A DNA stretch of 64,000 nt from Novosphingobium sp. (GTDB lineage Bacteria; Pseudomonadota; Alphaproteobacteria; Sphingomonadales; Sphingomonadaceae). A model generated the notes under the pieces. The model worked only from the letters and a program-made list of their open reading frames with translations. It was not told the DNA's origin and ran no database searches. The DNA lies in contig JADJYM010000015.1 in NCBI GenBank assembly GCA_016719755.1, forward strand, positions 62,001 through 126,000, read 5' to 3'. Below, piece by piece: positions 42,568-50,143 of this stretch. Position 1 is the stretch's first letter, and each line of letters begins with the position of its first letter. Position numbers and translations under genes: made by a program.

Positions 42568-43056
42568 TCAGTGGTCGCCATATGGGTCGGCTATACCCAG
42601 CAGCGCAAGGGCCTTTATCTCCACAATTTCCATCGCGCGGGCATCCTCGGGCGATATTTCATGGTCGTGCCCGGCCAGATGGAGCAGCCCGTGGACGATC
42701 AGGTGCGCGGCGTGGTGTTCCAGCGGGAGTCCCTTTGCCTGGGCCTCTTGCGCGCAGGTTTGAAGGGCCAGCGCGATGTCGCCCAGCAGTTCGGGCGGGC
42801 CTTCGGCGGGCAGGTCCAGCAGTTCCTCGCGCTCCAGCATGGGGAAGGAAAGGACGTTGGTCGGTTTGTCCTTGCCGCGCCATTCGCGGTTGAGCGCATG
42901 GACCTCGGCGTCGCCGGTGAACAGCAGGCTGGCCGACAGGCGCGGATTGGCCAGTTCCGGCGCAAGACCGACCAGCGCCTGTGCGGCGCGTTCGGCCAGA
43001 GCTTCCCAGTCGGGCGGGGTGGGCCATTCGGCCTCGATGGAGATTTCGAGTTCCAT
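42568..43056 (-). CDS. ybeY: Endoribonuclease YbeY
   Basis: A 162-residue metalloprotein. The zinc-binding H-x3-H-x5-H lies in VHGLLHLAGHDH (His122, His126, His132), and NREWRGKDKPTNVLSFP is also conserved. YbeY matures the 16S rRNA 3' end and takes part in ribosome quality control. It sits between phoH and corC as in most Proteobacteria. Confidence 0.95.
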   Translation of the reverse strand: MELEISIEAEWPTPPDWEALAERAAQALVGLAPELANPRLSASLLFTGDAEVHALNREWRGKDKPTNVLSFPMLEREELLDLPAEGPPELLGDIALALQTCAQEAQAKGLPLEHHAAHLIVHGLLHLAGHDHEISPEDARAMEIVEIKALALLGIADPYGDH

Positions 43057-43104
43057 CAGGTCCCCTTGCCGTTCGTGCCATGCGAAGTCGAGGGGGATGC
43101 GTGG

Positions 43105-44124
43105 CTACCCGTCCTTGCCTTCATAGGCTTCGACGATCCGGCCGACGATCGGGTGGCGGACCACGTCGGCGCTGGTGAAGCGGGTCACGGCAACGCCCTC
43201 GATTCCTTCCAGCCGGTCGACCGCGTCCTTCAGGCCGCTCATCTGGTCGCCGCCGGGAATGTCGACCTGGCGCGGATCGCCGCAGACCACCATCCGGCTG
43301 TTCTGGCCGAAGCGGGTGAGGAACATCTTCATCTGCGCGGGCGTGGTGTTCTGCGCCTCGTCCAGGATCACGAAGGCATCGGCCAGGGTGCGTCCGCGCA
43401 TGAAGGCGATCGGCGCCACCTCGATCTCGCCGCTGGCGATGCGCCGTTCGACCTGTTCGGGCGGCATGCAATCGTACAGCGCATCGTAAAGCGGGCGCAG
43501 ATAGGGATCGACCTTTTCCTTCATGTCGCCCGGCAGGAAGCCCAGCCGCTCGCCCGCTTCCACCGCCGGGCGGGACAGGATCAGGCGCTGGACCGATCCC
43601 GTGATCAGCTGCGAAACCGCTTGGGCCACCGCGACATAGGTCTTGCCGGTGCCCGCCGGGCCAAGCGCGAAGATGATATCCTTCGATGCCAGGGCGCGCA
43701 TGTATTCAATCTGGGTGGCGCTGCGCGGAACGATGGTTTTCTTGCGGGTGCGGATCATCACGCTGGGCGCATCGGGAGCGCCGGTGACGATCCCTTCCAG
43801 CGTCGGTTCGGCGGACATGGTGATCAGCGCCTCGATCGCGCCTGAATCGAAATCCTGCCCCTTGAGCAGGCGCTGATGCATGCCTTTCAGCACTTCGCGG
43901 GCGCGGGCGACGGAATCTTCCGGCCCTTCGATCTGCACTCGGTTGCCGCGCGCGGAAATGTAAACCCCCAGCCGGTTCTCGATCTGGACCAGGTTGGCAT
44001 CGAACTGCCCGAACAATGCGCCAAGGATGGTGGCTTCCTCGAACTCAATCTCGGCGCGGGCGCGGCGGGACTGTTCGGGGCGGAGCGGGGCCGCTTCATG
44101 GGGCCGGGCTGGTTTGCGGGCCAT
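43105..44124 (-). CDS. phoH: PhoH-like ATPase (PhoL/YbeZ)
   Basis: A 339-residue P-loop protein. An N-terminal KH-like region (about 30-90) precedes the ATPase core with Walker A GPAGTGKT (155-162), [17 protein letters not shown] and Walker [11 protein letters not shown]. PhoH proteins resemble the helicase half of RecD and act in RNA metabolism with YbeY. It is 48 bases upstream of ybeY. The 173 bases before it, up to miaB, contain no gene I can support. Confidence 0.95.
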   Translation of the reverse strand: MARKPARPHEAAPLRPEQSRRARAEIEFEEATILGALFGQFDANLVQIENRLGVYISARGNRVQIEGPEDSVARAREVLKGMHQRLLKGQDFDSGAIEALITMSAEPTLEGIVTGAPDAPSVMIRTRKKTIVPRSATQIEYMRALASKDIIFALGPAGTGKTYVAVAQAVSQLITGSVQRLILSRPAVEAGERLGFLPGDMKEKVDPYLRPLYDALYDCMPPEQVERRIASGEIEVAPIAFMRGRTLADAFVILDEAQNTTPAQMKMFLTRFGQNSRMVVCGDPRQVDIPGGDQMSGLKDAVDRLEGIEGVAVTRFTSADVVRHPIVGRIVEAYEGKDG

Positions 44125-44297
44125 AGGTGCCGGAGGCGCGTTCCTTTCAGCGGGCCGGGCGTGGCCCTGATTCGGAAGATAGGGCGGCGCTGGCGGCGCG
44201 CAAGCGGGGGTGGCGCAGTGCGTGGTGGATTAGTTCTGTTTCGCGCAGATACGCGAAGCCATCGAGGACGTTCAGGAAAGAAGAAAGCTGTGCTATT

Positions 44298-45623
44298 TCA
44301 GTTTATTATGATCCGTCCGGCGAGCGAGTTCGCCCCGGCCTCAACCAGTTCCACCTCCACAAGGTCGCCGATGCCCGCATCGCCGGTGAAGTGGACCGAT
44401 TGCAGCCACGGCGATTTGCCCAGCCACTGGCCCGGATACTTGCCCTTGCGTTCGACCAGCACGGTGCAGCGCTTGCCGACCGAGGCAGCGTTGAACGCCA
44501 GCTGCGAGGCATTGAGCGCGGCCTGAAGGCGCTGGAGCCGCTCGTCCATGACCTCGACCGGCACCTGCCCGTCCATCGTCGCGGCGGGGGTGCCGGGGCG
44601 GGCGGAATACTTGAAGCTGAAGCACTGGGCATAGCCCACCGCCTCGACCAGCTTCAGCGTATCCTCGAACTCGGCATCGGTCTCGCCGGGGAAGCCGACG
44701 ATGAAATCGCCAGACAGCGCAATGTCGGGGCGGGCGGCGCGCACCTTGTCGAGAACAGCGAGATAGCTGGCCGCCGTGTGGCTGCGGTTCATCGCCTTTA
44801 GCACCCGGTCGTTCCCGGCCTGGACCGGCAGGTGGAGGAACGGCATCAACTGCGGCACGTCGCGGTGGGCCTCGATCAGCCCTTCGGTCATGTCGTTGGG
44901 GTGGCTGGTGGTATAGCGGATGCGGGCCAGACCCGGCACCAGCGCCAGCCGCTCGATCAGCCGTTCCAGCCCGCGCCCGTCGGCATCGCGCCATGCGTTG
45001 ACGTTCTGGCCCAGCAGGGTGATTTCGCGCGCGCCAGCCTCGACCAGTTTTTCCGCCTCGGCGATCAGATCGTTGAAAGTGCGCGATTTTTCCGCGCCGC
45101 GGGTATAGGGTACGACGCAATAGGTGCAGAACTTGTCGCACCCTTCCTGCACGGTCAGGAAAGCGCTGGGGCCAACCTTGCGACGCGCGGGCAGGGCGTC
45201 GAACTTGGTCTCGGCGGGCATATCGGTATCGACCGTGCGGCGGCCCTCCACCGCCTCGGCGATCATCGCGGGCAGGCGGTGATAGGCCTGCGGGCCGACC
45301 ACCATCGAGACAGCCGGCGCGCGGGCCATGATCTCCTCGCCCTCGGCCTGGGCAACACAGCCCGCGACCGCGATAAGGGGGGATGTGCCATCCTCGCGGC
45401 GCCAGTCCTTCGTGATCCGGCCGATGTCGGAATAGACCTTTTCCGCCGCCTTTTCACGGATGTGGCAGGTGTTGAGCACCACCAGGTCCGCTTCCTCGCC
45501 CTCGGGTGCGGGGGTGATGCCCTCGGCAGCGAGCAGTTCGGCCATGCGTTCGCCGTCATAGACGTTCATCTGACAGCCGAAGCTCTTGACCCGGTAGGTC
45601 CTGGGGGGCGGGGTGGGGCGCAT
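44298..45623 (-). CDS. miaB: tRNA-2-methylthio-N6-isopentenyladenosine synthase MiaB
   Basis: A 441-residue radical-SAM methylthiotransferase. The N-terminal UPF0004 domain binds an auxiliary [4Fe-4S] cluster through Cys17 (FGCQMN), Cys53 (NTCHIRE) and Cys89 (VAGCVAQ). The radical-SAM site is C-x3-C-x2-C in [13 protein letters not shown] (162, 166, 169), and a TRAM domain closes the protein. It adds a methylthio group to i6A37 of tRNAs. It lies between plsC and phoH in the core cluster. Confidence 0.97.
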   Translation of the reverse strand: MRPTPPPRTYRVKSFGCQMNVYDGERMAELLAAEGITPAPEGEEADLVVLNTCHIREKAAEKVYSDIGRITKDWRREDGTSPLIAVAGCVAQAEGEEIMARAPAVSMVVGPQAYHRLPAMIAEAVEGRRTVDTDMPAETKFDALPARRKVGPSAFLTVQEGCDKFCTYCVVPYTRGAEKSRTFNDLIAEAEKLVEAGAREITLLGQNVNAWRDADGRGLERLIERLALVPGLARIRYTTSHPNDMTEGLIEAHRDVPQLMPFLHLPVQAGNDRVLKAMNRSHTAASYLAVLDKVRAARPDIALSGDFIVGFPGETDAEFEDTLKLVEAVGYAQCFSFKYSARPGTPAATMDGQVPVEVMDERLQRLQAALNASQLAFNAASVGKRCTVLVERKGKYPGQWLGKSPWLQSVHFTGDAGIGDLVEVELVEAGANSLAGRIIIN

Positions 45624-45663
45624 GGGCTGGCCCGATAAGGCAAACGGGCGGCGAATTGAAGTG

Positions 45664-46425
45664 CTAAGCGCCCAGCTGCTCCAGCATCACCGCACGCGCG
45701 GCCGCGGCGATGGTCTTGCGGCTCGCCACTTGATCGCCGCTCAGCACTGGCAGGAAATGCAGGTCCAGCCGCACCGGTCGCCGCCGCGCGAGGATCCGCA
45801 GGAAGTTGTCGAGCCCGTGCTCCTCGCCCACCCAGGCCACGTCCGCCGCTTCCGGGCCGTAATCGAGCAGCACCGGCTGAACCGCGATCCCTTCGGGCAG
45901 CGGTTCCAGCGCGGACAGCAGCGAGGACTTGAATGGCAGCAGGCCGGTTCCGTCGCTGGTGGTGCCTTCGGGGAAGATCGCCAGCGCCCCGGTATCGCGG
46001 ATCTCCTCGCGCACCAGGGCGACCTGGCGGGCGACGCTGGCCCGGTCATGCCGGGCGACGAACACCGTGTCGTTCAGCTTGCACAGCCATTTGAGCAGCG
46101 GCATCGAGGCGAGGCCATCATGCCCGACAAAGGCGGTGCCAGTGGCCCCGGCCATCGCGGGAATGTCGATCCAGCTGACATGGTTGGCCAGCAGGAAGGC
46201 GCCGCGATGCACTTTCTCGCCGTGCTGGCGCACCCGCACGCCCGCCAGCCACGCCACCGCGCCCAGGAAGAAGCGCGGCAGCGGCTTGTGCCGGGTGAAC
46301 AGAGCCGCAGCATAGTGCAGCGGCAGGCAGGCCAGCAGCAGCAGCGCCATCGCCAGGATTCGCAGCGACACGCGCACCCAGCCCAGTGGCGAAATCGGGC
46401 GCGGCTGGGTCAGCGCGAGCGGCAT
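45664..46425 (-). CDS. plsC: 1-acyl-sn-glycerol-3-phosphate acyltransferase
   Basis: A 253-residue membrane enzyme with an N-terminal hydrophobic anchor (about 18-40). The catalytic N-H-x4-D is NHVSWID (81-87), and the substrate-binding block is FPEGTTSDG (151-159). It acylates lysophosphatidic acid in phospholipid synthesis; a role on ornithine lipids cannot be excluded. It is nine bases from the fur stop, so both are likely on one transcript. Confidence 0.9.
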   Translation of the reverse strand: MPLALTQPRPISPLGWVRVSLRILAMALLLLACLPLHYAAALFTRHKPLPRFFLGAVAWLAGVRVRQHGEKVHRGAFLLANHVSWIDIPAMAGATGTAFVGHDGLASMPLLKWLCKLNDTVFVARHDRASVARQVALVREEIRDTGALAIFPEGTTSDGTGLLPFKSSLLSALEPLPEGIAVQPVLLDYGPEAADVAWVGEEHGLDNFLRILARRRPVRLDLHFLPVLSGDQVASRKTIAAAARAVMLEQLGA

Positions 46426-46434
46426 GGCCCGTCG

Positions 46435-46854
46435 TCAGTCCTCGCGGCCCAGGCGCACGCCGAACAGTTCCATGCGGTGATCGACCAGCCGGTAGCCCAG
46501 CTTTTCCGCGATCCGGCGCTGGAGCGCTTCCAGTTCGGGATCGACGAATTCCATCACCTTGCCGGTTTCCACGTCGATCAGGTGATCGTGGTGCGCTTCG
46601 GGCGCGGCCTCATAACGGGCGCGGCCATCGCCGAAATCATGGCGGTCAAGGATTCCAGCCTCTTCGAAAAGGCGCACGGTGCGATAGACCGTGGCGATCG
46701 AGATGCGCGGATCGATCGCGGCGGCGCGCTCGTGCAGGCTTTCCACGTCCGGATGGTCGCGGCTTTCCGACAGGACGCGCGCAATCACGCGCCGCTGGTC
46801 GGTGATCCGCAGCCCGCGCTGCGCACAAAGCGCTTCGATGTCGATCGGTTGCAC
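46435..46854 (-). CDS. fur: Fur-family transcriptional regulator
   Basis: A 139-residue regulator. The winged helix is in ITDQRRVIARVLSESRDHPD and ISIATVYRTVRLFEEAGIL. The metal site retains the His cluster HHDH (88-91) and a C-terminal DHRMELFG, but the CxxC structural zinc pair of E. coli Fur is absent (LIDVETGKV instead), as in alphaproteobacterial Fur/Mur proteins. It may sense iron or manganese. It heads plsC-miaB; three hairpins stand between it and mucR. Confidence 0.92.
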   Translation of the reverse strand: MQPIDIEALCAQRGLRITDQRRVIARVLSESRDHPDVESLHERAAAIDPRISIATVYRTVRLFEEAGILDRHDFGDGRARYEAAPEAHHDHLIDVETGKVMEFVDPELEALQRRIAEKLGYRLVDHRMELFGVRLGRED

Positions 46855-46881
46855 AGAAACTCCGGGAAGTCAGAATGGAAA

Positions 46882-46909
46882 GCCTCGCCGGATCATAGTC
46901 CGGCGAGGC
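46882..46909 (-). terminator. Hairpin terminator candidate after mucR
   Basis: A perfect 11-bp stem, GCCTCGCCGGA (46882-46892) with its complement (46899-46909). Read leftward it is followed by TTT, and it lies just before fur. A 9-bp hairpin (46938-46946 with 46951-46959) and a GGGAAGCCC hairpin (47048-47069) stand nearby. Confidence 0.5.
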
Positions 46910-46961
46910 GATTCTTCAACGCGTCTTTGCCAGGTGCGCCAACTGCGTCCGCAGTTGGCTT

Positions 46962-47045
46962 GCAACACCAACCCGCTCCCCCGGCCCGACCACCCACAGG
47001 GTACCATAAATGGGTGGCAGGGCCGGGGGAGCGGGTTGGTGTTGC
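46962..47045. repeat. 35-bp hairpin, copy 2 of a two-copy family
   Basis: Arms at 46962-46996 and 47011-47045 match over 33 of 35 pairs with a 14-base loop (CAGGGTACCATAAA). The core CCCGCTCCCCCGGCCC is identical to the copy at 12557-12641, while outer arm positions differ in compensated pairs. It fills most of the 242-base gap between mucR and fur. Confidence 0.85.
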
Positions 47046-47096
47046 TAGGGAAGCCCGGACGGGCTTCCCGCACCGCCGTCAGGCGAACAACATAAT

Positions 47097-47537
47097 TTAA
47101 GCCTTCTTGCGGCCGCCGCGCTTGACGCCGGGCTTGCGGCCGAGGCCGATCTTCTTGGCGAGATCGCGGCGGGTCGCCGCGTAGTCCGGGGCGACCAGCG
47201 GATAGTCCGCGCCCAGGTTCCAGCGGGCGCGATAATCTTCCGGGGTCATGCCGTGGTGCGTCATCAAGTGACGCTTGAGCATCTTCAGCTCCATGCCGCA
47301 GTCAAGACAGGTAATCTTGTCCGGCTTGACCGACGAACGCACCGAAACGGCGGGCTTGAGCGGGGCGGCTTCCGGTTCCGGAGCGGCCTGGCCCAGGCCG
47401 GCCAGCGCGCCGTAGACCTTGGTGATGAGGGTCGGAACATCGTCAACCGAGACGCTGTTGTTGCTGACATGGGCAGCAACGATATCCGAAGTCAGCGTGA
47501 TGAGAGTTTCCGTCATGTCGGACTGGATATTGTCCAT
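47097..47537 (-). CDS. Ros/MucR-family transcriptional regulator
   Basis: A 146-residue protein with the prokaryotic zinc finger of the Ros/MucR family: Cys77 and Cys80 in ITCLDCGME and histidines in LKRHLMTHHGMTPEDYRARW (His90, His94/95). A basic tail (KPGVKRGGRKKA) follows. Family members are alphaproteobacterial global regulators of exopolysaccharide, motility and cell cycle genes and bind AT-rich DNA. Its 178-base upstream region is unusually AT-rich for this window and holds a palindrome TGACGG-T-CCGTCA (47603-47615), possibly for self-control. Confidence 0.9.
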   Translation of the reverse strand: MDNIQSDMTETLITLTSDIVAAHVSNNSVSVDDVPTLITKVYGALAGLGQAAPEPEAAPLKPAVSVRSSVKPDKITCLDCGMELKMLKRHLMTHHGMTPEDYRARWNLGADYPLVAPDYAATRRDLAKKIGLGRKPGVKRGGRKKA

Positions 47538-47715
47538 GACCGTTCCTTTCTTGATATGCGAACCGTTTATGATTTTGCATGGTAGCCAGAACCATTACTG
47601 GCTGACGGTCCGTCAATAGGCGCGGCAGTGAAAACGCGCAAGTGCGAAGACTCTTGCCAACAATAACCAATAACGGGACCGGAATGACTATTTCGGGATG
47701 TCGCCGGATTACTGG

Positions 47716-48183
47716 TTATGGACAAATGCAGGCGAAGGTAACCGCATCGATCCGTGAGCCATCGGGGGTGCGGTAATAATTGGGCCGCTGGCCAATCTGT
47801 TCAAAACCGAAGCGCCGGTACAGCGTCTCGGCCGGATTGCCGCGCCGCATTTCAAGCAGCAGCCGCTGCGCTCCGCGTTCGCGCGCTTCGGCGGCGAAGC
47901 GGGTTAAAAGCGCGCCGCCGATCCCCTTGCCGCGCTGCGCCGGGTCGACCGCGATCAGCAACAGTTCGGCTTCCTCATAGCCGTGGCGCGAGAGGTAGAA
48001 TCCCGCCGCCGCTTCGCCCGGTGCGGGTTCCCCGCCATGGGCTGCGGCGAGGCCATAGGAGCACTGGCCCAGCAGCAGCGCGTCTTCCACCTGGCGGCGG
48101 TTCCATGCCTCGCCATAGGCGGGATCGAACCCGGCCTGCATCACGGCCATCAGGCGATCGAGATCGTCGCCGTGAGGGGTCAT
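47716..48183 (-). CDS. rimI: Ribosomal-protein-alanine acetyltransferase-like GNAT (RimI)
   Basis: A 155-residue GNAT enzyme. The acetyl-CoA loop is AVDPAQRGKGIGGALL, followed by LLLEMRRGNPAETLYRRFGFEQIGQRPNYYR, the RimI-type C-terminal block. RimI acetylates the N-terminal Ala of ribosomal protein S18. It overlaps tsaB by four bases, the usual tsaB-rimI pair. Confidence 0.88.
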   Translation of the reverse strand: MTPHGDDLDRLMAVMQAGFDPAYGEAWNRRQVEDALLLGQCSYGLAAAHGGEPAPGEAAAGFYLSRHGYEEAELLLIAVDPAQRGKGIGGALLTRFAAEARERGAQRLLLEMRRGNPAETLYRRFGFEQIGQRPNYYRTPDGSRIDAVTFACICP

Positions 48184-48794
48184 GCGCCGGGCAGGCGCGC
48201 ATCGGGCGCGCGGCCATAGATCAGGTTGATATCGGCCAGCAGTGCCGCTTCGCCCAGTAAGGGCACTTCGCGGGCATCGGGCAGGAGGGGAAGCGCCTCG
48301 CCGGACCCGCGCGCACCGACCAGCGCCTCGGCCTGGCTACCCACGACCAGCGCGGTGCGAGCCGTTTGCGCAGCAGCCGCCGGGGTGAGCGAGGCGGGGA
48401 GGGCAAGCGGCGTGCCGTCGGCGGCGAATTCCTGCACGAACCATTCGCCGTGCCCGCCGCTCATCGCCACGGTCACCGGCTGATCGCCCCGCCGCGCGCG
48501 CGCCATCGCCGCAACCAGGGCAAGGCTGGGATAGCCGCAGATTTCGGCCTGCCACGCCAGAGCCAGCGCCCGCGCTGCCGCGAGGCCGACCCGCAGGCCG
48601 GTGAAGCTGCCCGGGCCCAGCGCGACCGCGATCCGCGCGGCGCGGCCTTTGCCGGGTAGCGCCGCAATCATCGGCACCAGCGCTTCGGCGTGGCCGCGCA
48701 TCAGCACGCGGTGCTCACCCGCGACAAGGCTGCCCGAATCGAACAGCGCGACCGAGCAGGCTTCGGTCGCGCAGTCGATCGCCAGCATGGTCAT
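48180..48794 (-). CDS. tsaB: tRNA threonylcarbamoyladenosine synthesis protein TsaB
   Basis: A 204-residue ASKHA-fold protein: MLAIDCATEACSVAL at the start and ALGPGSFTGLRVGLAAARALA are diagnostic. TsaB is a non-catalytic partner of TsaD and TsaE in making t6A37 in ANN-decoding tRNAs. The ATG at 48794 is used; one at 48788 is equally possible. It is 10 bases from the nitroreductase gene and overlaps rimI. Confidence 0.93.
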   Translation of the reverse strand: MTMLAIDCATEACSVALFDSGSLVAGEHRVLMRGHAEALVPMIAALPGKGRAARIAVALGPGSFTGLRVGLAAARALALAWQAEICGYPSLALVAAMARARRGDQPVTVAMSGGHGEWFVQEFAADGTPLALPASLTPAAAAQTARTALVVGSQAEALVGARGSGEALPLLPDAREVPLLGEAALLADINLIYGRAPDARLPGA

Positions 48795-48804
48795 GCCGGC
48801 CAGA

Positions 48805-49398
48805 TCAGACGATGCGGTTGAACTTGTCGAAATCCGGGCGCGGGCTGCGCTCGAAGATCGTCGCCGGATCGCCGTAGCCAAGCGTGGAAATCATCACCGA
48901 CTTGAACGCGGGAGTTTCGGCCAGGAACGCGGCATCGACCGCATCGTTGGAAAAGCCGGTCATCGGCCCGGTATCCAGCCCCAGCGCGCGCGCCGCGACG
49001 ATGAAATAGGCCGCCTGGAGCGTGGTGTTGAGAAAGGCCGAACGCTCACGCAGGGCATCGTTGCCGGCGAACCACGCGCGCGCATCGGCGTGCGGGAACA
49101 GCCAGGGCAGGTTCTCGTGAAATTCGGTGTCCATCGCCACGATCACGGAGACCGGCGCGGACAGGATCTTGGCCCCGTTGGCGGGCATGGTGCAGGCCGC
49201 CAGCTTTTCCTTCGATTCCGGCGTCGTGCACCACACCAGCCGCGCGGGCAGCTGATTGGCCGAGGTTGGCCCCATCTTCATCAGGTCCCAGATCGCGTGG
49301 AGCTGTTCGTTGGACACCGGCTTGTCGAGATAGCCGTTATAGGTGCGCGCGGTGCGGAAAATCTGGTCGAGTGCCTGATCGGCAAGCGGCTGCGTCAT
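48805..49398 (-). CDS. Nitroreductase-family malonic semialdehyde reductase (RutE/HadB-like)
   Basis: A 197-residue flavoprotein-type enzyme. ARTYNGYLDKPVSNEQLHAI, GPTSANQLPARLVWC and AARALGLDTGPMTGF match the RutE group, which uses FMN and NAD(P)H to reduce malonic semialdehyde or related carbonyl/nitro compounds. No other rut genes are present, so its role here is probably general. It lies between nfuA and tsaB on the same strand. Confidence 0.83.
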   Translation of the reverse strand: MTQPLADQALDQIFRTARTYNGYLDKPVSNEQLHAIWDLMKMGPTSANQLPARLVWCTTPESKEKLAACTMPANGAKILSAPVSVIVAMDTEFHENLPWLFPHADARAWFAGNDALRERSAFLNTTLQAAYFIVAARALGLDTGPMTGFSNDAVDAAFLAETPAFKSVMISTLGYGDPATIFERSPRPDFDKFNRIV

Positions 49399-49436
49399 GT
49401 CGGAAATACCCCCGGGGAAGGAAACTGCGACCGCGT

Positions 49437-50015
49437 TCAGGCGGCGCGGACTTCGGTGACTTCGGGAACGTAGTGCTTGAGCAGCGTCTCGATCCCGTTC
49501 TTGAGCGTCGCGGTGGACGAGGGGCAACCCGAACAGGCGCCCTGCATTGCCAGATAGACCACGCCTTCGCGGAAGCCCCGATAGATGATGTCACCGCCAT
49601 CGTTGGCCACGGCGGGGCGGACGCGCGTTTCGATCAGTTCCTTGATCTGCACGATGACGTCGGCATCGGCCGGATCGTCGCCTTCCACCTCTTCGGTTTC
49701 GCCCGGCACCACGATGCCGCTGGCGTCGGGCGCGCTGAACAACGGCGCGCCGGTGACGAAGTGGTCAAGCAGCACGGCCACCACTTGCGGCTTGAGACTG
49801 CCCCAATCGCTGCCGTGCCCGGCGGTAACGGCGATAAAATCGCGCCCGAACAGCACACCGGTAACATCGCCCAGATCAAACAGCGCCGAGGCGAGGGGGG
49901 AAGCGGCGGCCTCGTCCTCGGTGGTGAATTCGCGGGTCCCGCTGGCCATCACCTGCTCGCCGGGCAGGAACTTGAGGGTGCGGGGATTGGGCGTGGTTTC
50001 GGTTTCGATGAACAT
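49437..50015 (-). CDS. nfuA: Iron-sulfur scaffold/carrier protein NfuA type
   Basis: A 192-residue protein. The N-terminal Nfu_N domain starts MFIETETTPNPRTLKFLPG, and the C-terminal NifU-like domain has the cluster-binding C-x2-C in GACSGCPSSTATLKNGIE (Cys161, Cys164). It carries [4Fe-4S] clusters to targets; MiaB and the MutY cluster encoded in this window are candidates by general knowledge of the family. It is the first gene of the long leftward block. Confidence 0.94.
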   Translation of the reverse strand: MFIETETTPNPRTLKFLPGEQVMASGTREFTTEDEAAASPLASALFDLGDVTGVLFGRDFIAVTAGHGSDWGSLKPQVVAVLLDHFVTGAPLFSAPDASGIVVPGETEEVEGDDPADADVIVQIKELIETRVRPAVANDGGDIIYRGFREGVVYLAMQGACSGCPSSTATLKNGIETLLKHYVPEVTEVRAA

Positions 50016-50143
50016 GAATGTCCATGTAGGCGGCTTGCCCCAAGGGTCAAGGCCGCTGCGGGGTGAAACAGGGGTGGCAGCCTCTGTCGGCCCGCAATTG
50101 CTATTCACTGGCCCTTCACACTTGCCCCGCCTATATTCCGGCC

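Noticed and set aside
44125-44297. Leftward frame with FAYLRETELIHHALRHPRLRAA in the gap between miaB and phoH.
   Set aside because: It lacks a start codon in place and looks like a degraded intergenic repeat rather than a gene.
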